Source: CBDCWT01 sp965223305 (GTDB taxonomy: Bacteria > Planctomycetota > Planctomycetia > Pirellulales > Pirellulaceae). From it: a DNA stretch of 64,000 bases. This document shows positions 18,761 to 28,118 of this stretch, in pieces. The number at the start of each line of letters is the position of its first letter. The stretch's first letter is position 1. Below the pieces are notes generated by a model. It had not been told where the DNA came from. It searched no databases and saw only the letters and a list, made by a program, of their open reading frames with translations. The translations under genes were made by a program, and so were the position numbers. Location: NCBI GenBank assembly GCA_965223305.1, contig CBDCWT010000040.1:121496-185495 (forward strand), written 5' to 3'.

Positions 18761-19071
18761 GCCTGGAGGACTCCAACATCCCCGTAGTTCTTCAGCCTCC
18801 AGCCCGGCCAGACGTGGACTCCGCGCACGGCACTGGGTGACGCGCCGCGGATGTTCCTCGTCACACTAAATCCAACTACAACGTCGAAAGCCCACCGGGG
18901 AAACAGGTTGAGTTCGAATCAATCAGGTCATCCATCGTCAAAGGTCTCCTGCCGCTGGCGTTGGACAAAGCGACGTGTTTGCATAATCAGATTGCTGCTC
19001 CGAGTCCGTGGTACGAACCAAGGGAAGTTGAATCGCCCACATTGCGTTGGACGACTGTTCTGAGGGTAATT

Positions 19072-19166
19072 CGGCGAACCTGCGGAGGATAGAAGCCGTG
19101 GCCGATTGAGGCGCGTCGGAGCAGCCTCGCCACCGGTTGGTGACCAAGGACGGTCCGTCCTAGGCA
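19072..19166. repeat. Intergenic hairpin repeat, copy 1 of 2
   Basis: Shares GGCCGATTGAGGCGCGTCGG, CCACCGGTTGGTGACCAAGG and ACGGTCCGTCCT with the segment at about 36655-36755. The CACCGGTTGGTG and AGGACGGTCCGTCCT parts are palindromic. Confidence 0.7.
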
Positions 19167-19231
19167 TTCAACTCCACGATCAACGACTACCGCGGCGATC
19201 GCACGACTAACACCCGCTGTCGGCGGCTTCG

Positions 19232-20705
19232 GGTCGAGCAACCTTCCTTCTGTAAATTCTGTCGATCTCATTTTCGCGTTTTGTAAATAGTATGGAGCGG
19301 CTTCGCCGCCGTTTTCTTTTGCGTTCACGCAGACCGGGGGGCTCATTGCCGCCCCCCTGGACCCCCGCTAGCCTTTCTCTGTGTTCCGTTTTTGGGAGGC
19401 GTTGTTTGCATTGTCAAATAGACTTTGCCAGTTTCCCAATCGTCGCTGGTCTCGCTGAGGATCGCGCTGACTAACCGCAGGAGCGACGCTTCGTTGGGAA
19501 ACAGCGTTGCCACTCTGGTGCGACGTTTGATCTCCTGGTTTAGCCGCTCAAGCATGTTCGTCGTGCGAAGACGGCGGCGGTGAGAAGGTTCCAATTCGAA
19601 CACCGTCAGACTTTCCGCAACGTTGGTCTCGAGCCAACGGGATAGATCCGGCGCCGTCTCGGCGTACTTCTCGACCATCAACTTGAGGAGACGATCTGCT
19701 TCGTGACGATCCGCTGCGTTGAGCACGTTACGCAAGTCCTGGATGACTTCCGGACGCATGGTTATCTTGGGTACGTAGTTCAGAGCGTTCTGGAGGAGGT
19801 GAAACTGGCAGCGCTGCCAGGCCACGCCTGCGAAGCATGCCTTGCGAGCCTGCTTCAGCCCCGCGTGATCGTCGGAAACGATCAACTGAACACCGTGCAA
19901 GCCACGGTCGATCAGACTCTTCAAGAAGCTTCTCCAGTGAACCTCTGCTTCGGAAAGTGAGACGCTGACGCCCAGGATGCTGCGTTGACCGTTCTCCAAA
20001 ATGCCGGTGGCGATCAGTACCGCGCAGTCACGTACGCTGCCTCCGTGGCGAACCTTCTCGTAGCGAGCATCGAGAATCACATACGGCACCGTTTCCAGTG
20101 GACGCTCCCGCCAGGCTTGCAGTTCTTCGTCCAGCAGCTCGGCGGCCCGACTGACCTGAGTACTACTGACCTCCAATCCACACAGCTCCTGAGTGATCTC
20201 CGCCACTTTCCTGGTCGATACTCCCTGCACGTACATCTCCGCCACCGCTAATTTGAGCGCCCGCTCACTGCGTTCGCCCCGTTCCAATGTCGACGGATAG
20301 AACTCCACATCTCGGGTCTGAGGAACGTTAACGCGCAGTTGGCCGAGTCGGCTGTTGACCGTCTTGGACTTGTATCCATTGGCATATCCACGTCGCGCTT
20401 CGGTCCGCTGATACGGCATCGCGCCCAGGGCTTCCGCGCGCTCGAGTTTCATCGCCTCATTCATGAGAATCTCAATCGCGTGCCCCATTCCCTCAAAGCC
20501 ATGTTCGCCGAGTAGTTGGAGCAGCTCTTCGAAACGAGTAGATTGATCGTCGTGGGCCATGTGGGTCTCCTTTCGCTAGAGTAGTGTCCTGCGAAAAGAA
20601 AGATCGACAGCGGCCCACGCTTTTTCAAGCCGCCTATCAGCGACGCTCCGAATCAATTAAGTTCGGCGCGCCACTGCGCTTTTACAGAAAGAATGTTACA
20701 CCACC
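19232..20705 (-). mobile_element. IS256-family insertion sequence with 8-bp target duplication
   Basis: Terminal inverted repeats are visible: GGTCGAGCAACCTTCCTTCT at the left and, on the other strand, GGTGGTGTAACATTCTTTCT at the right, agreeing at roughly 18 of 25 positions and both followed by GTAAA. The 8-bp direct repeat CGGCTTCG flanks the element at 19224-19231 and 20706-20713, as expected for IS256-type transposition. The single transposase gene is intact, so the copy may be active. Confidence 0.85.
19343..20560 (-). CDS. IS256-family transposase
   Basis: A DDE transposase of the Mutator/IS256 superfamily, 405 residues, full length. Recognisable parts are ARRGYANGYKSKTVNSRLGQ, the first catalytic Asp in VPYVILDARYEKVRHGG, the second in LIVSDDHAGLKQARKACF, the WQRCQFHLLQNALNYVPK helix typical of the family, and the C-terminal RRRLRTTNMLERLNQEIKRR with the catalytic Glu. 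The start follows AAAGGAGACCCAC with good spacing. It is the only gene in the element. Confidence 0.93.
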   Translation of the reverse strand: MAHDDQSTRFEELLQLLGEHGFEGMGHAIEILMNEAMKLERAEALGAMPYQRTEARRGYANGYKSKTVNSRLGQLRVNVPQTRDVEFYPSTLERGERSERALKLAVAEMYVQGVSTRKVAEITQELCGLEVSSTQVSRAAELLDEELQAWRERPLETVPYVILDARYEKVRHGGSVRDCAVLIATGILENGQRSILGVSVSLSEAEVHWRSFLKSLIDRGLHGVQLIVSDDHAGLKQARKACFAGVAWQRCQFHLLQNALNYVPKITMRPEVIQDLRNVLNAADRHEADRLLKLMVEKYAETAPDLSRWLETNVAESLTVFELEPSHRRRLRTTNMLERLNQEIKRRTRVATLFPNEASLLRLVSAILSETSDDWETGKVYLTMQTTPPKNGTQRKASGGPGGRQ

Positions 20706-20713
20706 CGGCTTCG

Positions 20714-21765
20714 AGTGCACCGTACTGTTGGCTGCATTCTCCGCGACCGCAGCTGATCTGTGCCGTGCGGACATTCTCGGACAACCCGGTGAGCGCCACA
20801 ACCTTTTTCGCTTCGGAGACCGCCCTGTTGGGACTGACAACGGTCAGTGTCTACGATCGAGCTGGCAACGTTTGACAACGATCTATCTGGCCTAGCCGCC
20901 CGAATTAGGACAAGTCACCGCGGACCAACATCTCAGAGTGTCCTTCAGAGCCATCGCATCTCACCTAAATATGCTGTAGATACCGATAGTGGCGTTTAGG
21001 GGCGTTTAGGGCTTCGCTACTTCTATTCGGCAGCTTCTCAGCTTTGGCACAAACGACGGCCGAGAGGTCACCGAACCGAAAGCAGGCCAACAAACTCATT
21101 CACTTGGGCGGGAAACGGGTGCAGGAACACGTCGACGGGAATCGGAAGAGACGGACGAGGCTACGGCTTTCTATCCCATCGCTTTCCGTAGTCTGGCTCG
21201 GCGACTGCGCACTATCTTCAGTCGCCGTGTGACGCGCCTATCAGCGTCAAGTCATTCCTTTCCGCGGGGTTGCCTGTTGCTTTTAGGTTTTCGGTACGGC
21301 ATTCACTAACGCAGGCCCGCATGTTCCATATCGTCCTTCGTTCGATTCGTATCGAGGTGGAAAAGCCGCTGTGGCCGTAGATTACAACGATCACCAAGAC
21401 GCTGCTCCAAGAAAGGCTAGGGCTAACTGCCCTACGCACACGTCGAACAGGGCTTGGCAAGAGATTTCTGGACTCTCGTGCGTGAAGTTTGGCTTGATCC
21501 AACCGACTTCGAAATCGCGTCTGTGTTGAACATCGAGGCATCTGGTCCGAGGTCATAGCGGCGATTTCGTTCCTCTTGTCTTCCCACCTCAGTCCGTAGA
21601 GGTCACTGATCTCTGAGGAAATGATCGGAGCATTCTATGCTGCGCGGACCATAGCCAATTGCTACACGGAGTAGTCGCATGGCAAAGAAGAAAACTACGT
21701 CGGCTGACAGTGCATCCCGGTGACCTGGTGCGTCACGTGATATTCGAACCAGAGTAAGGTCAGCG
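20714..21765. other. Intergenic region after the IS256 element, no clear gene
   Basis: About 1.05 kb without a convincing gene. Overlapping open frames at 20693-20895 continue through the IS target site and may be remains of an interrupted coding sequence (AVRTFSDNPVSATTFFASET), but nothing upstream of the element matches. A 14-codon frame at 21679 (MAKKKTTSADSASR) just before the HAD-like gene looks like a gene stump. Confidence 0.45.
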
Positions 21766-22194
21766 ATGGAAACGGCTGCTGTGTTTTTCGACATCGGTGC
21801 GACCCTCGTAAGTGGATCTTCGTATCGCAAAGGGGCCAAGGAGTGCTTAACGGCGCTACGTGATGCCGGTTTCAGGCTGGGTATCATATCAAACACTGGA
21901 GACCAGTCGCGGACGCAGTTGCTCGCGCATTTGCCAAGTGTTTTTTCATTCGACGAATTTGATAGCGAGTTGGTTGTTCTGTCGTCAGAACAGGCGTTTG
22001 AAAAGCCGCAATTTGCGATCTTCCAGTTTGCAGTTCTGAACGCCGATGCGGCGCCGTTTCGCCGCCTCTTCGTAGGTGAAGACTCAGAGGAAGTAATCGC
22101 TGCGCAAATAGCTGGCATGCACTCGTTTCGAATCACCACTTCGGCCGACTTCGACCTTCTCCCGGATTTGATTCAGCGATATCTCGCTCTGTAA
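21766..22194 (+). CDS. HAD-like hydrolase with altered catalytic motifs
   Basis: A 142-residue haloacid-dehalogenase-fold protein, much shorter than typical HAD phosphatases because the cap domain is nearly absent. Motif I is VFFDIGATLVSG: the nucleophile Asp is present but the second Asp of the usual DxD is Gly. Motif II is LGIISNTG, motif III Lys is in FEKPQFAIFQFA, and motif IV reads FVGEDSEEVIAAQIAGM, where GDxxxxD is usual. Activity may therefore be changed or lost. It lies 137 bases upstream of the seven-gene redox operon on the same strand and might belong to it. Substrate unknown. Confidence 0.7.
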   Translation: METAAVFFDIGATLVSGSSYRKGAKECLTALRDAGFRLGIISNTGDQSRTQLLAHLPSVFSFDEFDSELVVLSSEQAFEKPQFAIFQFAVLNADAAPFRRLFVGEDSEEVIAAQIAGMHSFRITTSADFDLLPDLIQRYLAL

Positions 22195-22331
22195 ACGCAG
22201 AAGAAGACAATGCTTCGCATTTCATTGATCGTCGTTCTTGTCGCGGCATTTCCATCCACGAGTGCCAAATCCAGATTTATAAATCGAAGACAACGACAAG
22301 TACTTGATTATCAGCGACCTGGAGTTTTCAC

Positions 22332-23312
22332 ATGCCCAATATCGACATCGCCTGGTGGAATCTGGAAAACCTTTTTGATCGTGCCGGACATCCTGATCGT
22401 GATCCAGGCCTCGCAGTTGAAATCGACGACGAGTTGGTCGGTTGGACGGCATCGATCCGCAACAAGAAGTTAGAGCAGCTCTCGAAAGTCATCGAATTGA
22501 TGTTTGATGGCGCAGGCCCCGATCTGCTGGGAGTTTGCGAAGTTGAGAATGACACTGTGCTTCAATTGCTGCTCGACAGGGTCAGTCTTCCCGCTCGTGA
22601 CTACAAGATTTCCCACCACATGTCGCCTGATGCTCGTGGCATCGACGTTTCCTTTATCTTTGATGCAAACGTCCTGAACGTGCTCGACATGGATCACCAG
22701 ATGATCCTGAAGCGACGCGCGACGCGCGACATCTTTTGGGTCGAATGCGAAGTCAAAAGCCCAACCGGTGCAAGGTTTATCGCGGCGGGCAATCATTGGC
22801 CCTCGCGTTCTGCGGGGCGATATGAATCGGCGCCGTTTCGCATGCTGGCTGGCGAGACGCTCAGCTTTACTCTGCAGCAGCTATTCAAAGAATTTGACGT
22901 CGGTGACAGAATTCCCACCATCGTGATGGGTGATTTTAATGACGAGCCATACGATCGATCGATGCAGGAATACCTGCTGGGGACGCGCGACGTCGATCGC
23001 GTTATGAATGCCCAAAATCCGATCTTGCTGAATCTCATGTGGCCTTTAATGGCCGAGGACGATCCGGGAACGCTTCGCTTCCGATCGGATTGGAACATGC
23101 TCGACCAGTTTCTTATCAACAAAGGCATGTTGCGTAATGACAGTCCGGTGCGCGTCATCCCCGATTCAGCACAAATCTTTCGGCCGGCATTGGTGAAGAA
23201 ACCCAACGGCGCACCGCGGCGTTTCTCGCGCCCTGCGGCGCGGGGGGGAGTCGACGAAGGGGGATTCTCCGACCACTTCGCCATCACCGTCACTCTGGAT
23301 GTGGAGGAGTAG
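22332..23312 (+). CDS. Endonuclease/exonuclease/phosphatase family protein (first of a pair)
   Basis: A 326-residue EEP-superfamily phosphodiesterase or nuclease without a signal peptide. All core catalytic motifs are visible: WNLENLF (Asn), GVCEVEN (metal-binding Glu), GNHWPSR (His), MGDFNDEPYD (Asp and Asn) and the terminal GFSDHFAI (Asp-His). The family cleaves phosphodiester or phosphomonoester bonds in DNA, RNA, lipids or nucleotides, so the substrate is open. It is the first gene of a tightly packed operon and is followed after nine bases by a second, divergent EEP protein. Confidence 0.85.
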   Translation: MPNIDIAWWNLENLFDRAGHPDRDPGLAVEIDDELVGWTASIRNKKLEQLSKVIELMFDGAGPDLLGVCEVENDTVLQLLLDRVSLPARDYKISHHMSPDARGIDVSFIFDANVLNVLDMDHQMILKRRATRDIFWVECEVKSPTGARFIAAGNHWPSRSAGRYESAPFRMLAGETLSFTLQQLFKEFDVGDRIPTIVMGDFNDEPYDRSMQEYLLGTRDVDRVMNAQNPILLNLMWPLMAEDDPGTLRFRSDWNMLDQFLINKGMLRNDSPVRVIPDSAQIFRPALVKKPNGAPRRFSRPAARGGVDEGGFSDHFAITVTLDVEE

Positions 23313-23321
23313 GGGCTTCTC

Positions 23322-24344
23322 ATGGCCAAGAAGCAAATCTCATTCGCAACATTCAATCTCTACAACCTGCAGTTGCCTGGCAAGGCAATGTACAAGAACA
23401 AAACGCCGTACACGGCGTCTCAGTACAAGCGCAAGATTGCGTGGACCGCCAGCGTCCTGTCGCGGTTGCAGGCGGACGTGTTTGGGTTTCAGGAGCTTTG
23501 GAGCGCGCAGTGCCTGGTGGACGCATTCACCGAGGCCGGACTGAATTCGGCTTATTCCCTAGTCACGAATACCGAGTCCGGTGGCATATCGAATGCCTTG
23601 GCAGTGAAAAGACCATCGCTCGTTGTCGACCGAAAGTGGATTGAAAGTTTTCCACCGGAATTGGTACTACGTAAAGCACGTGGCGGTGATGACCAACCTA
23701 ATCATGAGATGACAGTCAAAATCAAGGAGTTTTCACGCCCGCTACTTCGAGCGACGATCCGACCTGACATCGGCGCAACAACTCCAGGCATCGTCGTGTG
23801 CGTGTCACATTTAAAGTCAAAGCTGCCTATTTGGTTGGATCCCTGGATGCCTGATGCTGTGACGGAACATCGTGAAGCAATCGGAGGGGCAATGGCAACT
23901 ATTCGCCGAACTGCAGAGGCGGGAGCGTTGCGGATCATCCTGAACAAACTTACTGAAGATGTCGAAACGCCTGTCGTCGTGCTTGGCGATCTGAACGATG
24001 CGCAACTTAGCGTTACGACGTCGCTCATTACGTCTCAACCCAGTTTGAGACTATTTGCAAAATCTCGAGCGGCGCGGCGCAGTAATAGAGGACTGTATTC
24101 GACCGCCACTTTGCAAGAGCTAAGGAGCCTACGGGATGTGTATTACACGCACATCCACGAAGGACTACGCGAGTCACTCGATCATATTCTCGTTTCCGAG
24201 CAATTCTATGATCATTCTGTCAATCGAGTTTGGTCGTTTCATGAAATGCGAATCATGAACGATCATTTGGATGACGAGAATCCGGAAGCTTCCGATCACG
24301 GCGTCGTAATGGCCGTGTTTGATCACAATCCGTACAAACACTAA
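23322..24344 (+). CDS. Endonuclease/exonuclease/phosphatase family protein (second of a pair)
   Basis: A 340-residue EEP-superfamily protein. Catalytic positions are FATFNLYNLQ (Asn), FGFQELWSAQ (Glu), CVSHLKSK (His), VVLGDLNDAQ (Asp and Asn), ESLDHILVS (Asp-His) and ASDHGVVMAV (Asp-His). It differs from the upstream paralogue in length and in the middle, so the pair is not a recent duplication. It has no secretion signal, suggesting a cytoplasmic role. The gap to the next gene is six bases, so it is translationally linked to the GMC dehydrogenase genes. Confidence 0.85.
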   Translation: MAKKQISFATFNLYNLQLPGKAMYKNKTPYTASQYKRKIAWTASVLSRLQADVFGFQELWSAQCLVDAFTEAGLNSAYSLVTNTESGGISNALAVKRPSLVVDRKWIESFPPELVLRKARGGDDQPNHEMTVKIKEFSRPLLRATIRPDIGATTPGIVVCVSHLKSKLPIWLDPWMPDAVTEHREAIGGAMATIRRTAEAGALRIILNKLTEDVETPVVVLGDLNDAQLSVTTSLITSQPSLRLFAKSRAARRSNRGLYSTATLQELRSLRDVYYTHIHEGLRESLDHILVSEQFYDHSVNRVWSFHEMRIMNDHLDDENPEASDHGVVMAVFDHNPYKH

Positions 24345-24350
24345 TCCGCC

Positions 24351-24902
24351 ATGAACGACAGCAACGACAAAAGCACAACCGACCCACTCACTATTGGGGG
24401 CGGCGTCAGCAAAGCACAAGTCGAACCGGGCCTGATTCCGGCCGAGTCGAACATTCTCACGGAGCGTCAGCGAGACCGGTTGTGGGAGTTGCTTATCGAG
24501 ATCGGCCAGAACTGGCGGACGAGGCGTGGAGCCTATGACACCGCAAACCTGCGCAGCTCGTGGCTCGAATTCATCGACGCGAAAACCAGCTATGAGCCAA
24601 GCTATGTTGGCGAATACATCAACGCCGCTGAGGTGCTGAATGAACTGATCGACATGTACGGTCGCGATGCAGCCTACTCCAAACTCTTCTTTGAAAGCGG
24701 AATCGAACCGGGCTCGACCGATACACGGATTGGACACTTGAAGCGATTCGTCGTCGATGAGTTCATCCGAATGCACATCACCGCGGGCGGGCACAAGTCC
24801 TTCGGAGGCGAAAACTACCACGGCTACCTCGGCGGGTCTCGATACACACGCACTCCTCGCGTCCGCGCCTATGCGCGTGAAAGTGAGTTCCGCAATGAAT
24901 AG
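24351..24902 (+). CDS. Probable small subunit of GMC dehydrogenase (gluconate 2-dehydrogenase subunit 3-like)
   Basis: A 183-residue mostly helical protein that ends inside the start of the GMC oxidoreductase gene (eight-base overlap), so the two products are made together. LTERQRDRLWELLIEIGQNW at about residue 37 and the C-terminal Gly/Tyr-rich FGGENYHGYLGGSRY resemble the small subunits that accompany membrane-linked FAD dehydrogenases for sugars and sorbitol. There is no Tat or Sec signal, unlike many such subunits. The family assignment rests on gene position and general resemblance, so it is moderate. Confidence 0.55.
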   Translation: MNDSNDKSTTDPLTIGGGVSKAQVEPGLIPAESNILTERQRDRLWELLIEIGQNWRTRRGAYDTANLRSSWLEFIDAKTSYEPSYVGEYINAAEVLNELIDMYGRDAAYSKLFFESGIEPGSTDTRIGHLKRFVVDEFIRMHITAGGHKSFGGENYHGYLGGSRYTRTPRVRAYARESEFRNE

Positions 24903-26502
24903 CACGGAATACCAACATATTATCGTTGGTTCGGGAGTCGCCGGGGCAACGATTGCGAAAGAACTGCTGGAGAGAAACCCGCAAACGGCGATTTTGATGC
25001 TGGAAGCTGGTCCGAAGATCGACAGCCGCAATCGCAGGTTCTGGTGGGATCAGATCGTACTCAATGGTCAGACCCGTCGTGGCTACGGACCGCTCGGTCG
25101 TCGGCCTTACGACTTCACCTATGATCAAGGAGCGGACTCGCGTTCCGTCGGCGAAACGGACTACTTCATTCCAAGCTCACGGGTGATTGCCTACGGGGGC
25201 TCGACCTTGCACTGGGGTGGCTGGTCGTTGCGCATGAAGCCGGAAGACTTCTTTTTGAAAACGAATACGGGAGAAGGTACCGACTGGCCGTTCGACTACG
25301 AGCACCTCCAAAAGTGGTATGACGAAGCGGAGGATTATCTTGCGGTCTGCGGCGACGACTCCGAGTCATGGAACAGGTCACGTAAGAAGAAGTATCCTTT
25401 TCCGCCCTATCGGTGGACGGCCGCCGATGGCGAAATGATCGAGGCATTCCAGCGTCATGGAATCGAGCCGGGAAAGATGCCACTCGCACGCTATCGACGC
25501 TGCATGACGACTGGAACGTGCAAGTACTGTCCGATTGGCGCCAGATACTCAGCCGATTCGGTTCTCGACGAGTTGCGAGCGGGTAAAGAAGAAGGACGAT
25601 TTCCGAATTTCGATTTGTTTTGGAACACTCCAGCGCTTCGCATTGTTACCGACAATGCGAAGCGCAATCGAATAACAGGAGTCGACTACCGCGATTTAGC
25701 CGCCGGGCACGTGAACAGCGCGAAAGTTGACAAAAAAGGAACCGTCATCGTCTGCTCCGGCGCTTATGAATCGCCAAAACTGCTGATGGTGTCGCGCAAT
25801 CGTCAGTGGCTGAACGGTATTGGCAACGATCATGACCTGCTTGGGCGGTTCGTCGTCACACATTCGATCTTGAGCGTTCGAGGCAAGCTGAACCGCAATA
25901 CCGAGCGCTGGTTTCAAGAATATGATTTTCCCACGCTAATGTCGCGAAGCTGGGATACCGAGCAGGCTCAACCGCACAACAAGGTTTTCCTATTCAAGAA
26001 CCGCAAGCTCCCACATCTCGATCTTGCCGGTTTGATGATCTCTGGCAAAACGCGAAAAGAAATTGATGAGCAGCTCACCGGTTCGCGACTGACCGAGCTG
26101 CAAGCGTTCATGGAAGAGAAGGGGCGATTTGAAAATCGTGTAACGCTTGCGCGCGGCCACACTCGATTTGGCTTACCTCGGATGCGAGTCGACTTTACTC
26201 GCCCACAACAGACAACCGAAAACGGAGAAGCATGGCTGAACAAGATGGAACAAGTGGTCCTTGATATGGGCTACGAAGTCACCGAGGCGGACAAGAAGAT
26301 CGGCGATCCCGGTGGTCATCACACAACCGGAACCTGCCGGATGGCGACGAGTCCCGAAGAGGGCGTCACCGATGAAAACCTCCGAGTCCACGGCACGGAC
26401 AATCTTTACGTCTGTTCCAACGCCGTCTTCCCAAGCGGCTCCGCAATCAACCCGACGTTGACGCTCGCCGCGATGGCACTTCGGTTGGCCAGTCATTTGT
26501 AA
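24895..26502 (+). CDS. GMC-family FAD-dependent oxidoreductase
   Basis: A 535-residue glucose-methanol-choline family enzyme. The ATG at 24895 starts directly before the dinucleotide-binding fold IIVGSGVAGATIAKELLER (Gly12, Gly14, Gly17) and the ribose-binding Glu37 in LMLEAGP. YGGSTLHWGGWSLRM is the FAD-contact segment, and GGHHTTGTCRM followed by SGSAINPTLTLAAMALRLA carries the His and Asn of the GMC active site. A Cys cluster TTGTCKYCPIGARYSAD near residue 205 is a feature of the dehydrogenase subgroup. A longer frame from 24757 overlaps the previous gene in a different frame and is unlikely. Substrate unknown: an alcohol or sugar. Confidence 0.88.
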   Translation: MNSTEYQHIIVGSGVAGATIAKELLERNPQTAILMLEAGPKIDSRNRRFWWDQIVLNGQTRRGYGPLGRRPYDFTYDQGADSRSVGETDYFIPSSRVIAYGGSTLHWGGWSLRMKPEDFFLKTNTGEGTDWPFDYEHLQKWYDEAEDYLAVCGDDSESWNRSRKKKYPFPPYRWTAADGEMIEAFQRHGIEPGKMPLARYRRCMTTGTCKYCPIGARYSADSVLDELRAGKEEGRFPNFDLFWNTPALRIVTDNAKRNRITGVDYRDLAAGHVNSAKVDKKGTVIVCSGAYESPKLLMVSRNRQWLNGIGNDHDLLGRFVVTHSILSVRGKLNRNTERWFQEYDFPTLMSRSWDTEQAQPHNKVFLFKNRKLPHLDLAGLMISGKTRKEIDEQLTGSRLTELQAFMEEKGRFENRVTLARGHTRFGLPRMRVDFTRPQQTTENGEAWLNKMEQVVLDMGYEVTEADKKIGDPGGHHTTGTCRMATSPEEGVTDENLRVHGTDNLYVCSNAVFPSGSAINPTLTLAAMALRLASHL

Positions 26503-26515
26503 ACGAAGAATCAGA

Positions 26516-27649
26516 ATGATGGCGCAACGCAAACAACAGAACCGTGATAGACCGTCAATTGTCGAGCTGACACAACATCTCGCTCGGATGGTTGGCGAAA
26601 CGGAAGATAAGTTTCGCCTTGACAAAAGCGATGCCGCCCACACGCATGATTGTCTCGAATGCCTCACAATCTCGCTTCAAACTGCAATCGACGTCGAATT
26701 CTCGACCATTCCGCCGTATCTCTGCGCGCTTTGGTCAATAAAGGATGAACTTCACCCGGCCGCGACATCAATACGAGAAGTTGTACAGGAAGAAATGCTG
26801 CACATGGCCCTCGCTTGCAACCTGCTGACGGCAATCGGTGGTGTGCCGGAGATCAACTCACGGCCCCCGACCTATCCCGGACCATTGCCGGGCGGCCTGC
26901 ACAAGGGACTGGAGGTAACGCTCTCTGGTTTGTCGTTTGGGTCACTGGAGGCGTTCATGAGAATCGAAACGCCTAGCAATGTATTCCCGCTCGATCAGGA
27001 GGAGGAAAACTGGCCCCGAACGATTACCGACCATGGTCATGAAAAGACAATCGGCGACTTCTACGACAAGATCAAAAAGGCAATGAAGATCCTTGATCCG
27101 CCGCTGTCGCAGGAACTGCAGGTAACCGGCCCGCTCGCTTATGCCAATGTAGGTGATCAAGCCGGTGTGGAATGGGCCATTGATCTCATATCGCATCAGG
27201 GAGAAGGGTCAACCACGTCACCGTTTGAGAGTGAACACTCAAACGACTTGGCACACTTCTATCGCTTTGCACAAGTCTACGTCGAATCGGAATTGGTTTG
27301 GTCTCCAACTAAGCAGCATTTCGAGCGAGGAGAACCGGCCCCGCTTCCTGACGTTTGGCCAATGGGCGTCGTCCCGGAGGATGGATGGGACAAAGAGATC
27401 AAGAAGGTAGAAAGGAAAGAACGAGAAAGAGTCGCCTATCACCTCGATCAGTTCGACATCGTCTACTCAAAGCTGCTTGACCTGCTTCAGACAACGTGGA
27501 CAACTCGCGGCGGACAAGCGGCTTTGATTGAAGCCTATGAAACCATGTTCAAGCTTCAAGACCACGCACTACCGCTCATGCAAGTCGAGATACCCGGCGG
27601 TGACGGCAGAACATTTGGTCCATGTTTTCGATACAGGGATGGATCATGA
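26516..27649 (+). CDS. Ferritin-like protein of the VioB/RebD (iminophenyl-pyruvate dimer synthase) type
   Basis: A 377-residue protein whose first 150 residues carry the ferritin-like helical domain described for violacein and rebeccamycin enzymes. DVEFSTIPPYLCALWSI supplies the first Glu, and REVVQEEMLHMALACNLLTA the EExxH pair, with a likely later ligand in the C-terminal half (HLDQFDIVYSKLLDLL). In VioB and RebD this type of domain works with oxidases in coupling imine intermediates. Here it follows a GMC enzyme and precedes a haem peroxidase, so an oxidative role is plausible. The rest of a VioB protein is absent. The start may be 26516 or the adjacent ATG at 26519. Confidence 0.75.
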   Translation: MMAQRKQQNRDRPSIVELTQHLARMVGETEDKFRLDKSDAAHTHDCLECLTISLQTAIDVEFSTIPPYLCALWSIKDELHPAATSIREVVQEEMLHMALACNLLTAIGGVPEINSRPPTYPGPLPGGLHKGLEVTLSGLSFGSLEAFMRIETPSNVFPLDQEEENWPRTITDHGHEKTIGDFYDKIKKAMKILDPPLSQELQVTGPLAYANVGDQAGVEWAIDLISHQGEGSTTSPFESEHSNDLAHFYRFAQVYVESELVWSPTKQHFERGEPAPLPDVWPMGVVPEDGWDKEIKKVERKERERVAYHLDQFDIVYSKLLDLLQTTWTTRGGQAALIEAYETMFKLQDHALPLMQVEIPGGDGRTFGPCFRYRDGS

Positions 27650-28044
27650 TCGCCGATCGCGCCTGGCAGATCGTCCGAATGGTAGAACTTGGCGCGCCTG
27701 CCCGTGAGATGCGGCAGGTGGTCGGAGAGTTCTACACGATCCACACATGCCATCCGAACATCGAACTAATGGAGACACCCGAAGATCAAGACGCTCAATC
27801 CACACTTGGCCGAATACTGACGTTTCCCGGCCAGCCAAGAACGACAGAAGGTGGTTGCATCGAGCATACATCGTCCACTGTGTCTTTCTCCGATCTGGAG
27901 TCAATCAACGAGCTTGACTTCGTTGCCGCGTCATCGCGATTGAACATGGAAGCATTCAAATCACCGTCCAATCTCCCGGCGAAAATGGCCAACGCTTGCT
28001 CCGTGATCATCGGGATTCGACGTCTAGCCTCACCGACTACCTGA
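27646..28044 (+). CDS. Small protein of unknown function in the redox operon
   Basis: A 132-residue protein that I do not recognise. Its ATG overlaps the stop of the ferritin-like gene (ATGA), which supports real translation. It starts MIADRAWQIVRMVELGAPAR, and has a helical N-terminal half and a Ser/Thr-rich middle (GCIEHTSSTVSFSDLESINE). Three Cys and two His residues are scattered without a clear metal motif. No signal peptide or membrane segment. Position suggests a partner of the ferritin-like protein or the peroxidase. The ribosome-binding site of the next gene lies after its stop. Confidence 0.6.
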   Translation: MIADRAWQIVRMVELGAPAREMRQVVGEFYTIHTCHPNIELMETPEDQDAQSTLGRILTFPGQPRTTEGGCIEHTSSTVSFSDLESINELDFVAASSRLNMEAFKSPSNLPAKMANACSVIIGIRRLASPTT

Positions 28045-28118
28045 AAACATGTGAGCTCTTAAGCGTGACGCCGCTGATCCATCCTCATCCCCCTATTCGA
28101 GAATACGGGTCCGAAACC

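Larger units (their letters stand above)
18438..19231. other. Intergenic repeat-rich region
   Basis: No credible gene. It contains the repeat at 18486-18760, about 300 bases without recognisable content, and the repeat at 19072-19166 before the left end of the IS256 element. Confidence 0.55.

Noticed and set aside
21603..22139. 178-residue minus-strand frame opposite the HAD-like gene
   Set aside because: It is the antisense shadow of a frame with clear HAD motifs.
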